Source: an uncultured Spirochaetaceae bacterium (GTDB lineage: Bacteria > Spirochaetota > Spirochaetia > Sphaerochaetales > Sphaerochaetaceae). Taken from it: DNA of 64,000 bases. The translations under genes were made by a program, and so were the position numbers. Under the pieces are notes generated by a model. The model did no database searches. It was not told where the DNA came from and worked only from the letters and a program-made list of their open reading frames with translations. Where the stretch lies: the NCBI GenBank assembly GCA_944389505.1, contig CALXMP010000005.1, positions 124,001 through 188,000 of the forward strand, read 5' to 3'. Positions 52,398-60,566 of this stretch are shown piece after piece (the stretch's first letter is position 1; each line of letters starts with the position of its first letter).

Positions 52398-53543
52398 ATG
52401 AAAGGACTTTGCGTCTACATTAAGGCAGGGAAGGGACATTACGTTCCTGCCAAAGCCGTGCATGAGCAGCTGGAAGCCATGGGTATGGATTCCGAGCTTG
52501 TGGACTTCTTCAGCTATCTCGATCTTGAGTGGATGGAGCGGCTGAATCAGGGAATGTGGCGGCTTATGCTCAAAATTCCATTCCTTGAGGAGCATCTCTT
52601 CAGGTCTCTTGATCGTTCAGGATGGGGAATAAAGCTTGTTGAGAAGTCAATCGACAGGCTGAGGCGGAAGAAGCTGGCTTCACTTATCAGCACATCTCGC
52701 CCCGATTTCATATTCGCTACCCATCCGTATCCGGGGACAGTGCTGTCGACAATGCTTCACGATATGGGTGAGTATATACCTGTGTATTTCTACTCAACCG
52801 ATGTCTTCTCTGCCCCGGTAGTCTCAATCTGTCCTTATCTGAGGAAGTTCCTCCTCCCTACGGAGGAAGGTGTGGAGCGCGTGCGGGCCATGGGGCAGAA
52901 TCCTGATTCCATCATGCTCTGTCCATTCCCCCTCCAGGGATCCGTAGCAGATCAGCCAAAGCTTTCGAAGAGGGAGGCAAGGAAGAGAATAGGGTTGGAT
53001 GAGGATGCGTTCACGCTGCAGCTTAATCTTGGTGGAGAAGGGCTCGGTTCCCTTAATCTTCTTGAGGATATCCTGAAAGAAGATCTTCCTGTGCAGATAG
53101 TGATCATAGGAGGAATCCGAAAGGATATGGAGAGGCGTATCCGGAAGGTGATGGAACAATACAGAGGTGGAAGATCTTCCGTGCAGATCCGCGGCTTTGT
53201 CGATAATGTCAGCGAATATCTTGCTGCTTCGGATGTCATAGCGGGAAGGGCTGGCATCAATACTATAGTCGAAGCAATATATGCGCATAGGCCGTTCTTG
53301 ATCACAGAGCTTGTCTATATTGTCACGGCATCTGCTGAATATATTGAGAAGTATGGCGTAGGGTGGAATGCCACAGGGGATAGGGAGAAGCAGATAGGTA
53401 TTATCCGCGATCTGGTTTCCAATCCTGACAAGCTGGAAAGGATATCCTCTGCGTTCGATGCTGTGCCTATTGAGTATAGCGCAAGGCACCTTGCCCAGAT
53501 GGTTGCTATGGATGCTGCTTCCTATGCGGAGGAGAGATTATGA
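52398..53543 (+). CDS. Glycosyltransferase family 28-like, MGDG-synthase type
   Basis: The 381-residue protein resembles the MurG/monogalactosyl-diacylglycerol synthase family. The N-terminal domain has KAGKGHYVPAKAVHEQLE, the acceptor-side GHxxxA motif. The C-terminal sugar-nucleotide domain has QIRGFVDNVSEYLAASDVIAGRAGINTIVEAI, the glycosyltransferase-28 signature. Members add a sugar to diacylglycerol; spirochaetes without LPS are known to use such glycolipids, which fits. The sugar and lipid are unproven. It overlaps the DUF3089 gene by 4 bases (ATGA), so the two are translationally coupled. Confidence 0.85.
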   Translation: MKGLCVYIKAGKGHYVPAKAVHEQLEAMGMDSELVDFFSYLDLEWMERLNQGMWRLMLKIPFLEEHLFRSLDRSGWGIKLVEKSIDRLRRKKLASLISTSRPDFIFATHPYPGTVLSTMLHDMGEYIPVYFYSTDVFSAPVVSICPYLRKFLLPTEEGVERVRAMGQNPDSIMLCPFPLQGSVADQPKLSKREARKRIGLDEDAFTLQLNLGGEGLGSLNLLEDILKEDLPVQIVIIGGIRKDMERRIRKVMEQYRGGRSSVQIRGFVDNVSEYLAASDVIAGRAGINTIVEAIYAHRPFLITELVYIVTASAEYIEKYGVGWNATGDREKQIGIIRDLVSNPDKLERISSAFDAVPIEYSARHLAQMVAMDAASYAEERL

Positions 53544-54508
53544 GGAATATAAGGCGCTTTCTGCTTTCCTTCATGCTGCTAGCCATGGTCTTCCAGGTCT
53601 ATGCCGGAACCATTGTCGACTATTCCGACAGGTCGAACTGGGCATACTTTGCAGAAGGGACCGGAAAGGATGCAGATCTCTTTATCATCTGCCCGACTGT
53701 CGATCTAGGCAGGGCTGGCAATTTCAATATGAGCATGGATGATGAGGCTATGAAGAAGAGCTTCGTCGGTGCACTCAATATGGAGAGGGGGATATATGAG
53801 GATTCTGCGCTGCTGTATGCTCCATTCTACAGGCAGATGACATTCCCTCTCTATGAAGGAACGGAGGAGGCGATGCAGCCCTATCTCTCGATTGCCTATG
53901 GCGATGTGAGGGATGCGTTCATCTATTATATGGAAAATGAAAATGATGGACGTCCTTTGATTCTTGCGGGGTTCTCCCAGGGGGCACAGCTAGCTCTGAT
54001 GCTTCTTGAGGAGTTCTTCGATGAGGCTGAATACAGCGATAAGCTCATTGCCGCATACTGCATAGGCTGGAGGATCACAGAGGAGGATCTCGAGGAGTAT
54101 CCTCACCTGAGGATGGCCGAGGGGGAGAGCGATACTGGCGTCATAGTCTCATTCAACACTGAATCCCCTGCCTCAAATGGATCGATAATCGTTCCTGAGG
54201 GCATAAGGACGATAGGCATAAATCCCCTGAACTGGAGTACCGAATCTGAATTTGCTGACCGCTCGCTGAATGCAGGAGCATGCTTCACGGATTATTCCGG
54301 GAGTATAACCAAAGAGATTCCAAAGCTGACAGGCGCTTATCTGGATCCGGAGAGAGGAACGCTCAAGGCTGTCGATGTTGATCCAGCCGATTATTCGAAT
54401 TCGCTCTTCCCAGATGGGGTGTACCATCTCATGGATTATCAGTTCTTCTACAGGAATCTCCAGGAGAATGTCAGAGTGCGTACTGATGCATGGCTTTCTG
54501 CTTCATGA
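53540..54508 (+). CDS. Exported DUF3089-family alpha/beta-hydrolase-like protein
   Basis: The 322-residue protein has a signal peptide (RNIRRFLLSFMLLAMVFQVYA, cleavage after VYA). The mature part matches DUF3089: NWAYFAEGTGKDADLFIICPTVDLGRAGNFNM, RQMTFPLYEGTEEA, LAYGDVRDAFIYYM-like sequence and the nucleophile elbow GFSQGAQL (Ser about 146). The predicted role is an esterase or lipase outside the cytoplasm. Coupling to the glycolipid-type transferase suggests action on envelope lipids or acyl groups, but this is inference. Confidence 0.82.
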   Translation: MRNIRRFLLSFMLLAMVFQVYAGTIVDYSDRSNWAYFAEGTGKDADLFIICPTVDLGRAGNFNMSMDDEAMKKSFVGALNMERGIYEDSALLYAPFYRQMTFPLYEGTEEAMQPYLSIAYGDVRDAFIYYMENENDGRPLILAGFSQGAQLALMLLEEFFDEAEYSDKLIAAYCIGWRITEEDLEEYPHLRMAEGESDTGVIVSFNTESPASNGSIIVPEGIRTIGINPLNWSTESEFADRSLNAGACFTDYSGSITKEIPKLTGAYLDPERGTLKAVDVDPADYSNSLFPDGVYHLMDYQFFYRNLQENVRVRTDAWLSAS

Positions 54509-54579
54509 TATCTCCATCCGTGGATATATGTCCGTGCTATAGGTTTTCTGCTATACTTTGAAAATATACGGAGGACGCA

Positions 54580-56025
54580 TTGGATATTCTGAAGCAGCTG
54601 AAGGAAGTCACTATATCTGTATTGCCGATAGCTGTGTTCGCTTCTGTCTTGTCGCTGCTGCTTGGAGTGATGGATGGCGGTGAATTCAGGATGTTTATAG
54701 TTTCCTGCGTATTTGTGATAGCTGGCCTTACCATCTTCCTCACCGGCGCTGATGTCGGACTCCTGCCTATGGGAACAAGGATCGGTACGACTCTTACGAA
54801 AAGCAGGTCCCTTCCGATTCTGCTTGCTGTCGCGGCAATCCTTGGATTCATAATCACAGTCCCTGAGCCGGATGTCCAGGTCCTTGCTTCACAGGTAAAC
54901 CAGATCAGCAATGATATTCCCATACCGGTCTTCATATGCGCAATCGCGGTCGGAGTAGGCATTTTCCTGGCGCTTTCGCTCGCGAGGACGATATTGTCAC
55001 TTCCGCTGAAGGTGATTCTATTCATCGGCTACATAGTCATATTCTCATGCGCACTCTTCTGCGATGGCTTCTTCGTTTCGGTTGCATTCGATTCAGGCGG
55101 TGCTACGACTGGACCGCTTTCCGTTCCATTCATAATGGCAATCGGAATGGGTGTTGCATCGATGAGGAAGCACTCTGAGGAATCTGAGTTCGGATACGTA
55201 GCTATGGCATCGATTGGTCCTGTGCTTGCAGTTCTTATACTGGGAATCATATACGGGTCGGGCGGCAGCATGCCTGATACGGCGGAGACATCTGCCGATA
55301 TAAAACTTCTTACGCTGTTTGGAGAGAAGCTTAGCGGTGTCGGGATGTCCTTCTTCCCTTTGCTTATCGTATGCATCCTTATGCAGATCTTCTTCATAAA
55401 GATGCCGCACACGCAGGCTATCAGGGTATTCGTAGGTATTTTCTATTCATTTGTTGGACTTGTCATATTCTTCACAGGTGTTGAATACTCATTCTCCGAT
55501 GTAGCAAAGGAGCTTGGAGTCGCGCTTGCAGATCATCCAGTCCTCCTTTATTCATCCGGTTTCATATTCGGTCTCTGTGTTGTGCTTGCTGAGCCAGCGG
55601 TAATCGTCCTTACTGGTCAGGTTGAGGAGATAAGCGGGGGGCATATCCGCAAGCCGATAATGCTTGCTGCCCTCTGTCTTGGTGTCGGTCTTGCTGTTGT
55701 CCTTGCTCTGATCAGGACCGTATATTCCCTCCCGATCCTTCTCTTCCTTGTCCCAGGATATATCCTGATAATGGTCTCAATGATATGGACGCCTGGGCTC
55801 TTTTCTGCAATCGCTTTTGATTCAGGCGGGGTCGCGACAGGCCCGATGAGCTCGACATTCCTGCTTCCCCTTGCTATCGGGGCAGCTTCGGGGACGGCTT
55901 CTGCCTCCCTTGCATCATCGTTCGGCATGATTGCGATGATTGCGATGATGCCGATTCTCCTCATTGAGATTCTCGGTATAGTCTATAAAGCACGGCTCAG
56001 GAAGGCCGAAAGGGGTGGAAGATGA
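54580..56025 (+). CDS. DUF1538-family membrane protein, internally duplicated
   Basis: The 481-residue protein is two homologous membrane units of about 235 residues each (DUF1538). Matching motifs are PEPDVQVLASQV (95-106) with AEPAVIVLTGQV (337-348), and FDSGGATTGP (170-179) with FDSGGVATGP (413-422). The acidic and Gly-rich motifs in the helices suggest ion or solute transport. I recall a report of a paired DUF1538 system as a cation/proton antiporter in Halomonas (UmpAB); I could not check it here. TTG 54580 follows GGAGG. It overlaps the tandem PII-like gene by 4 bases, which implies direct regulation. Confidence 0.85.
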   Translation: MDILKQLKEVTISVLPIAVFASVLSLLLGVMDGGEFRMFIVSCVFVIAGLTIFLTGADVGLLPMGTRIGTTLTKSRSLPILLAVAAILGFIITVPEPDVQVLASQVNQISNDIPIPVFICAIAVGVGIFLALSLARTILSLPLKVILFIGYIVIFSCALFCDGFFVSVAFDSGGATTGPLSVPFIMAIGMGVASMRKHSEESEFGYVAMASIGPVLAVLILGIIYGSGGSMPDTAETSADIKLLTLFGEKLSGVGMSFFPLLIVCILMQIFFIKMPHTQAIRVFVGIFYSFVGLVIFFTGVEYSFSDVAKELGVALADHPVLLYSSGFIFGLCVVLAEPAVIVLTGQVEEISGGHIRKPIMLAALCLGVGLAVVLALIRTVYSLPILLFLVPGYILIMVSMIWTPGLFSAIAFDSGGVATGPMSSTFLLPLAIGAASGTASASLASSFGMIAMIAMMPILLIEILGIVYKARLRKAERGGR

Positions 56026-56621
56026 AGTGGCATACGATGATAGCTATTGTCGGCCGCGGCCAGGCTGATAAAGTCATGGCTGCTGCAAGGGAAGCCGGTG
56101 CTCCCGGTGGCACCATATGCAATGCACGCGGGACGGCCTCCAGCTCCATCCTGGCAGCTCTCGGACTGGGGGATACGAGGAAGGAAGTACTTTTCAGCGT
56201 AATAAGCAGGGGCAATCCGGATGCTATCCTTTCAGCTGTGCATAACGTGAAGGCCAAAGGTGTCGTGATGATGACCGATGCAGTGGTCGATGAGGATTAC
56301 GAGGAGGGGAAGATGGATTATAAATGGGTGCTTATAGAGGTGATCTGCGAAGAGGGCTACAGTGAGGATATCATGGTGACAGCCAGGAAGGCAGGCGCTT
56401 CCGGCGGTACCGTCATCAATGCCCATGGAACAAGCACAGAAGATGATGTGAAGTTCTTCGGAGCCCCTCTGGTTCCTGAGAAGGAAATCCTCATGATCGT
56501 GATGGAGAAGGAGAAGGCCGACAGCGTTGTCGAGGCAATCAGTTCCATGGAGATCCTGAAGAAGAAGGGAATGGGGATAATATTCAGCATCCCTGTCAGA
56601 ACATTCTCTAATCTTGGATGA
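56022..56621 (+). CDS. Tandem PII-like regulatory protein coupled to DUF1538
   Basis: The 199-residue protein contains two PII-like units in one chain (about 1-95 and 100-199). Each has the GGT-loop: GAPGGTICNARGT (27-39) and GASGGTVINAHGT (125-137). Classical GlnB has one such unit per chain and works as a trimer; two fused units would assemble differently or give a pseudo-trimer. PII domains bind ATP, ADP, AMP or small anions and control a partner. The partner here is the DUF1538 protein, whose gene it overlaps by 4 bases. The ligand is unknown, and the tyrosine-uridylylation site of GlnB is absent. Confidence 0.85.
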   Translation: MKWHTMIAIVGRGQADKVMAAAREAGAPGGTICNARGTASSSILAALGLGDTRKEVLFSVISRGNPDAILSAVHNVKAKGVVMMTDAVVDEDYEEGKMDYKWVLIEVICEEGYSEDIMVTARKAGASGGTVINAHGTSTEDDVKFFGAPLVPEKEILMIVMEKEKADSVVEAISSMEILKKKGMGIIFSIPVRTFSNLG

Positions 56622-57698
56622 TCATCCGCTCTGGCGGCTTATCAGCTCCCATCGGAGCAGTACCGATTCTGCTGCAGTCCCTTCAAGCATCTTCAGAAGA
56701 AGCTCTGCCGCAGCGATTCCGCTTCTAGGGGCCTTATGTCCGAGCGAGGTTATAGGGACGGAACCTATCTGGCTGTAGAAGCTGTTGTCGAAGCTTACAA
56801 CCGCGATATCATCAGGGATTGTCCTTCCGCGCCTGAGAAGGTGCTGTATAGCAGAATATGCTATCTCATCGTTGTAGCAGACAAGCGCAGTCGCATCCCC
56901 AAGCCGTTCATCGATGAATCTGCTCAGCTTTGTTTCCTCCATCAGGTCCCCTGACAATATATCCTTCCTGTCCTCCGTATCGTACCAGCAGAATCTGCTG
57001 TCATCGATCCGTATCTGGGAATCGGTCATCGCTGAAGTGACGCCGTAGTATCTTTCAGGCCCCTGTGAATCATCGCTCTTGAATATTCCCGCTATCCGCG
57101 TATGGCCTTTTCCGATCAGGTACTTTCCAAGCTGGTAGCCTCCACCGACGTTGTCATCGAGCACTGAAGGGAATCCTGGGAGATTGCTGTACTTCCCATG
57201 TAGGAAGAGTACCGGTATCCCACGCTTCCGGAGGCAGGTGAAGAGCGATGTGTTAGGGGTAGGGTATGCTGTCCTGGATCCTTCGATGAGTATCGCATCT
57301 ATCTCCCTGTAAAGGAGCTCTGATAGTATCTCATTCTCCTTGCCGACACTGTTCTCCGTTGTGTAGACAAGTGTAGAGTATCCATGGTCGGAAAAGATCC
57401 TCTGCGCATCATGGAGTATTGAAGGGAAGATATAGTCATCGATGAATGTTGTCACGACAGCGATATGATTCGAGCTATGTACTGGTCTTGCGGGATTGAT
57501 ATACGATCCGCTTCCCTGCCGTCTTTCGATAAGGCCTTCGTCCTCAAGTTCCTTTAGCGCACTTCTGACGGTCTGCCTGCTTACGCTGTAGGATGCGGCA
57601 ATCTCCATCTCTGTCGGAAGTCTGCTTCCTCCTTCCTCCTGTATCTTTCCGGCATCGCGCCTCAGCATGTCAGCAAGCTGCTTGTATTTAGCTGGCAT
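56622..57698 (-). CDS. AraR-like GntR/LacI chimeric repressor
   Basis: The 358-residue protein joins a GntR-type winged helix (about 1-70: KYKQLADMLRRDAGKIQEEGG, LPTEMEIAASYSVSRQTVRSALKELEDEGLIERRQGSGSYI) to a LacI/periplasmic-binding ligand domain (about 78-358). The ligand domain holds HIAVVTTFIDDYIFPSI, FPSVLDDNVGGGYQLGKYLI and PDDIAVVSFDNS. This is the architecture of the arabinose repressor AraR. ATG 57698 follows AAGGAGGGG; the longer frame to 57902 lies over the operator region. It is divergent from the ABC operon and shares its control region, so it very likely regulates the transporter and itself. The ligand, an arabinose-like sugar, is inferred. Confidence 0.88.
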   Translation of the reverse strand: MPAKYKQLADMLRRDAGKIQEEGGSRLPTEMEIAASYSVSRQTVRSALKELEDEGLIERRQGSGSYINPARPVHSSNHIAVVTTFIDDYIFPSILHDAQRIFSDHGYSTLVYTTENSVGKENEILSELLYREIDAILIEGSRTAYPTPNTSLFTCLRKRGIPVLFLHGKYSNLPGFPSVLDDNVGGGYQLGKYLIGKGHTRIAGIFKSDDSQGPERYYGVTSAMTDSQIRIDDSRFCWYDTEDRKDILSGDLMEETKLSRFIDERLGDATALVCYNDEIAYSAIQHLLRRGRTIPDDIAVVSFDNSFYSQIGSVPITSLGHKAPRSGIAAAELLLKMLEGTAAESVLLRWELISRQSG

Positions 57699-57738
57699 TT
57701 CCCCTCCTTTTTTTATTAGGATATCATCAGATTGAAAT

Positions 57739-57869
57739 ATTTGTATTAATTTTACAAAATTTATGAGAATTTGTATTAAAATCGTAAAGTCGAACAATGT
57801 GTTTGATCTGTTCACTTCATTAATCCGTATTATTTGTATTGAAATTCTCATAATGTATGAATTTGTATT
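57739..57869. promoter_or_regulatory. Operator-like array between the AraR-like gene and ytfQ
   Basis: ATTTGTATT occurs four times: 57739-57747, 57769-57777, 57832-57840 and 57861-57869 (spacings 30, 63 and 29, close to whole helical turns). The first is part of the palindrome TTTGTA-N7-TACAAA (57740-57758). In addition, TTATGAGAATTT (57761-57772) and AAATTCTCATAA (57842-57853) form a long-range 12-bp inverted repeat. AraR of Bacillus uses similar ATTTGTAC/GTACAAAT sites with looping. The 287-base divergent gap (57699-57985) holds this array and the ytfQ promoter. Confidence 0.7.
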
Positions 57870-57908
57870 CATCCCAGCTCGTTTTTTAGGCAGGAAGAGC
57901 AAAATTCA

Positions 57909-57937
57909 TTGACAGATGAAAATTCCCATGCTCCAAT
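57909..57937 (+). promoter_or_regulatory. ytfQ operon promoter
   Basis: Perfect TTGACA (57909-57914), a 17-base spacer and TCCAAT (57932-57937), 49 bases before ATG 57986, just downstream of the fourth operator-like site. Confidence 0.65.
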
Positions 57938-57985
57938 TTTTTTAGATATCGGGAATTCCGATAACACAAAAAGAGAGGTTAGAAT

Positions 57986-58960
57986 ATGAAAAAGGTTTTG
58001 CTTTCACTCCTTGTACTCATTCTGTCCGTATCCGCAGTATTCGCTCAGGGCGCTGCTGAGGCATCCGGATCGGATAGTGGTCTCATCAGAGTTGGTATCA
58101 TCAATAATGACCCGAACGAATCGGGATACCGCACAGCAAATGATGCAGATCTGAAGAGAGTATTCAATGAGGAGAATGGTTATGACGCATCGTTCTATTA
58201 CAGCCTCAGGAATGATGAGCAGATCGCAGCTGCACAGCTCTTCATCCAGGATGGCGTTGATTACCTTCTTCTTTCCGCTGCTGGTACAGCAGGTTGGGAT
58301 TCCGTTCTCCAGGATGCATATGATGCCGGTATCTATGTAATCCTCTTTGATCGCACAGTCGATGCAGATCCAAGCTTGTATGTTGCTGAGGTTGTCTCCG
58401 ATACTAACCTCCAGGGACAGACAGCTGTTGACTGGCTCGTTTCCCAGAATCTTGATGAATACAACATCATCCATATCCAGGGCGTCATGGGATCATCTGC
58501 TCAGATTGGAAGAACAACTGCCCTTGATGAGATGGTTGCAAGCAATGACAACTGGAAGCTCGTGACACAGCAGACAGCTGAATGGAATGCAGAGACAGCA
58601 CAGCAGATCACGCAGGCTGTCATCGATTCCGGCGAGCCGTTCAATGTCATCTATGCTGAGAATGACGATATGGCAAGAGGCGCAGTAGCTGCTCTCGACA
58701 GAGCCAACATCTCCCATGGCGTCGATGGTGATGTCATAATCATGGGCTTCGACTGCAACAAGTGGGCTCTTGAGGAGCTTCTTGCTGGCAGATGGAACTA
58801 TGATGGCCAGGCCAATCCGTTCCAGGCAGATACAATCGATGGAATCATCAGGAATCTTGAGAATGGCATAGAGCCAGAGAGCAAGACAATCTACCTTGTC
58901 GAGCAGGGCTTCGATGCAGCTACAATCACTCAGGAAGACGTTGATAAGTACGGAATCTGA
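57986..58960 (+). CDS. ytfQ: Sugar ABC transporter substrate-binding protein, YtfQ-like
   Basis: An exported periplasmic-binding protein (324 residues). A signal peptide (MKKVLLSLLVLILSVSAVFA) is followed by a type-1 sugar-binding fold: VGIINNDPNESGYRTANDADLKRVF, FIQDGVDYLLLSAAGTAGWDSVL, VILFDRTVDAD, IIHIQGVMGSSAQIGRTTALDEM and VIYAENDDMARGAVAALDRA. The two-permease, one-ATPase context and the sequence style are those of YtfQ, which binds galactofuranose; close relatives bind arabinofuranose. With an AraR-like repressor next door, a furanose pentose is a good candidate, but the specificity is not shown. Confidence 0.9.
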   Translation: MKKVLLSLLVLILSVSAVFAQGAAEASGSDSGLIRVGIINNDPNESGYRTANDADLKRVFNEENGYDASFYYSLRNDEQIAAAQLFIQDGVDYLLLSAAGTAGWDSVLQDAYDAGIYVILFDRTVDADPSLYVAEVVSDTNLQGQTAVDWLVSQNLDEYNIIHIQGVMGSSAQIGRTTALDEMVASNDNWKLVTQQTAEWNAETAQQITQAVIDSGEPFNVIYAENDDMARGAVAALDRANISHGVDGDVIIMGFDCNKWALEELLAGRWNYDGQANPFQADTIDGIIRNLENGIEPESKTIYLVEQGFDAATITQEDVDKYGI

Positions 58961-58984
58961 TCATAGATATCAGAGATAGTAGAT

Positions 58985-59027
58985 GCAAGGCACGAAGGAG
59001 CATTAGGATGCAGTCCGCGTGCCTTGC
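58985..59027 (+). promoter_or_regulatory. Intercistronic hairpin between ytfQ and ytfR
   Basis: A perfect 10-bp stem GCAAGGCACG/CGTGCCTTGC with a 23-base loop, followed by only a weak T-containing stretch. It probably protects the ytfQ 3' end or partly terminates, so the binding protein is made in excess over the rest of the transporter. Confidence 0.65.
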
Positions 59028-59057
59028 TGTGTTTCTGGCAAAAGGAAGGTTATTGGG

Positions 59058-60566
59058 ATGCAGAAGGATTCTGTTCTTGAAATGAGGGGAATCTATAAGA
59101 CTTTCTATAGCGTAAAGGCTCTGCAGAATGTCGATTTCACGCTCAGGGAAGGTGAGATACATGCTTTGATGGGTGAGAATGGCGCAGGCAAGTCAACGCT
59201 GATAAAAGTTCTTACAGGTGTTTATTCCAAGGATGCAGGACAGGTATTCCTCAAAGGACATGAGGGACCGATCAGCATCAGATCCCCGGAAGAGGCCCAG
59301 AAGGCAGGTATAAGCACCGTTTATCAGGAAATCACTCTCTGTCCGAATCTCACGGTAGCGGAGAATATGTATATTGGGCGCAGCAAGGGTATTCTGACGA
59401 ACTGGCATAAGATGAATGCCGCTGCGGATAAGATTCTTGAGTCGCTTGGTATTCCGGCAAAGGCGGAGCAGCAGCTTGGTTCCTGCTCAATAGCTGTGCA
59501 GCAGATGGTGGCAATCGCCAGAGCTGTCGATATGGAGTGCAAGGTCCTCATCCTTGATGAGCCTACATCATCGCTCGATGAGTCCGAGGTTGCAAAGCTT
59601 TTCCGTCTCATGCTTGATCTCAAGGCACGCGGGGTTGGAATCATCTTTGTTACTCACTTCCTAGATCAGGTATATGAGGTCTGCGACAGGATAACGGTTC
59701 TCCGCGATGGACAGCTTGTCGGCGAGTATGCAATAGAGAATCTGCCTCGTGTTGAGCTTGTATCCAAGATGCTTGGCAAGGATCTCGATGATCTTTCGGA
59801 GATCAAGAGCGGCGATGAAGAGGCTAATATCGGAAGCGAGATCGTATATGAGGCCGATGAGCTTTCAAGTGTCGCAGCGAGATTCCCATTCCATTTCTCA
59901 ATCCATAAAGGCGAGGTCAATGGCTTTACAGGACTTCTTGGATCGGGACGCAGCGAATGCGTACGTGCTATATTCGGTGCTGATAAGGTCACCGGCGGCA
60001 AGGTCCGGATCGATGGCAAGGATATCCATATAAAGAAGCCCAGAGACGCTATGAAGCATGGTATAGGATATCTTCCTGAGGACAGGAAGAGGGATGGTAT
60101 AGTCGGCGATCTCTCCGTCAGGGACAATATAATCCTTGCGCTTCAGGTTATGGAGGGATTCTTCGGACCTATATCGAAGGCCAAGGCCGAGAAGTTCGCT
60201 GATGAGTATATAAAGCTTCTTGAGATCAAGACAGCATCCACGGATACACCGATCAAGTCCCTTTCCGGAGGTAATCAGCAGAAGGTTATACTTGCAAGAT
60301 GGCTTCTGACGAATCCTCAGTATCTCATCCTCGATGAACCGACGAGGGGAATAGATATCGGAACAAAGATCGAGATCCAGAAGCTTGTGCTCAAGCTGGC
60401 AGGGGAAGGAAAGAGCGTTACCTTCATCTCCTCCGAGATCGATGAGATGCTCCGCACCTGCTCGCGTCTTATCGTCATGAGGGATGGAAAGGAAGTGGGA
60501 GAGCTTTCCGGAAGCGATCTTACTCAGAGCAAGGTTATGAGCACGATTGCAGGAGGTGCGAGATGA
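59058..60566 (+). CDS. ytfR: Sugar ABC transporter ATP-binding protein, YtfR-like
   Basis: A double ATPase (502 residues) driving furanose uptake. The first domain has ALMGENGAGKST (Walker A), the altered signature LGSCSIAVQQM and VLILDEPTSSL (Walker B). The second has FTGLLGSGRSE in place of a canonical Walker A, the intact signature LSGGNQQK, and YLILDEPTRGID. This asymmetry is usual for RbsA/YtfR-type carbohydrate ATPases. ATG 59058 is chosen after the AAAGGAAGG site at about 59041-59050; the longer frame from 59019 overlaps the hairpin. It ends 4 bases inside ytfT. Confidence 0.93.
   Translation: MQKDSVLEMRGIYKTFYSVKALQNVDFTLREGEIHALMGENGAGKSTLIKVLTGVYSKDAGQVFLKGHEGPISIRSPEEAQKAGISTVYQEITLCPNLTVAENMYIGRSKGILTNWHKMNAAADKILESLGIPAKAEQQLGSCSIAVQQMVAIARAVDMECKVLILDEPTSSLDESEVAKLFRLMLDLKARGVGIIFVTHFLDQVYEVCDRITVLRDGQLVGEYAIENLPRVELVSKMLGKDLDDLSEIKSGDEEANIGSEIVYEADELSSVAARFPFHFSIHKGEVNGFTGLLGSGRSECVRAIFGADKVTGGKVRIDGKDIHIKKPRDAMKHGIGYLPEDRKRDGIVGDLSVRDNIILALQVMEGFFGPISKAKAEKFADEYIKLLEIKTASTDTPIKSLSGGNQQKVILARWLLTNPQYLILDEPTRGIDIGTKIEIQKLVLKLAGEGKSVTFISSEIDEMLRTCSRLIVMRDGKEVGELSGSDLTQSKVMSTIAGGAR

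Noticed and set aside
57699-57902. N-terminal extension of the AraR-like repressor
   Set aside because: It is AT-rich operator DNA and lacks a ribosome binding site, whereas ATG 57698 has AAGGAGGGG.
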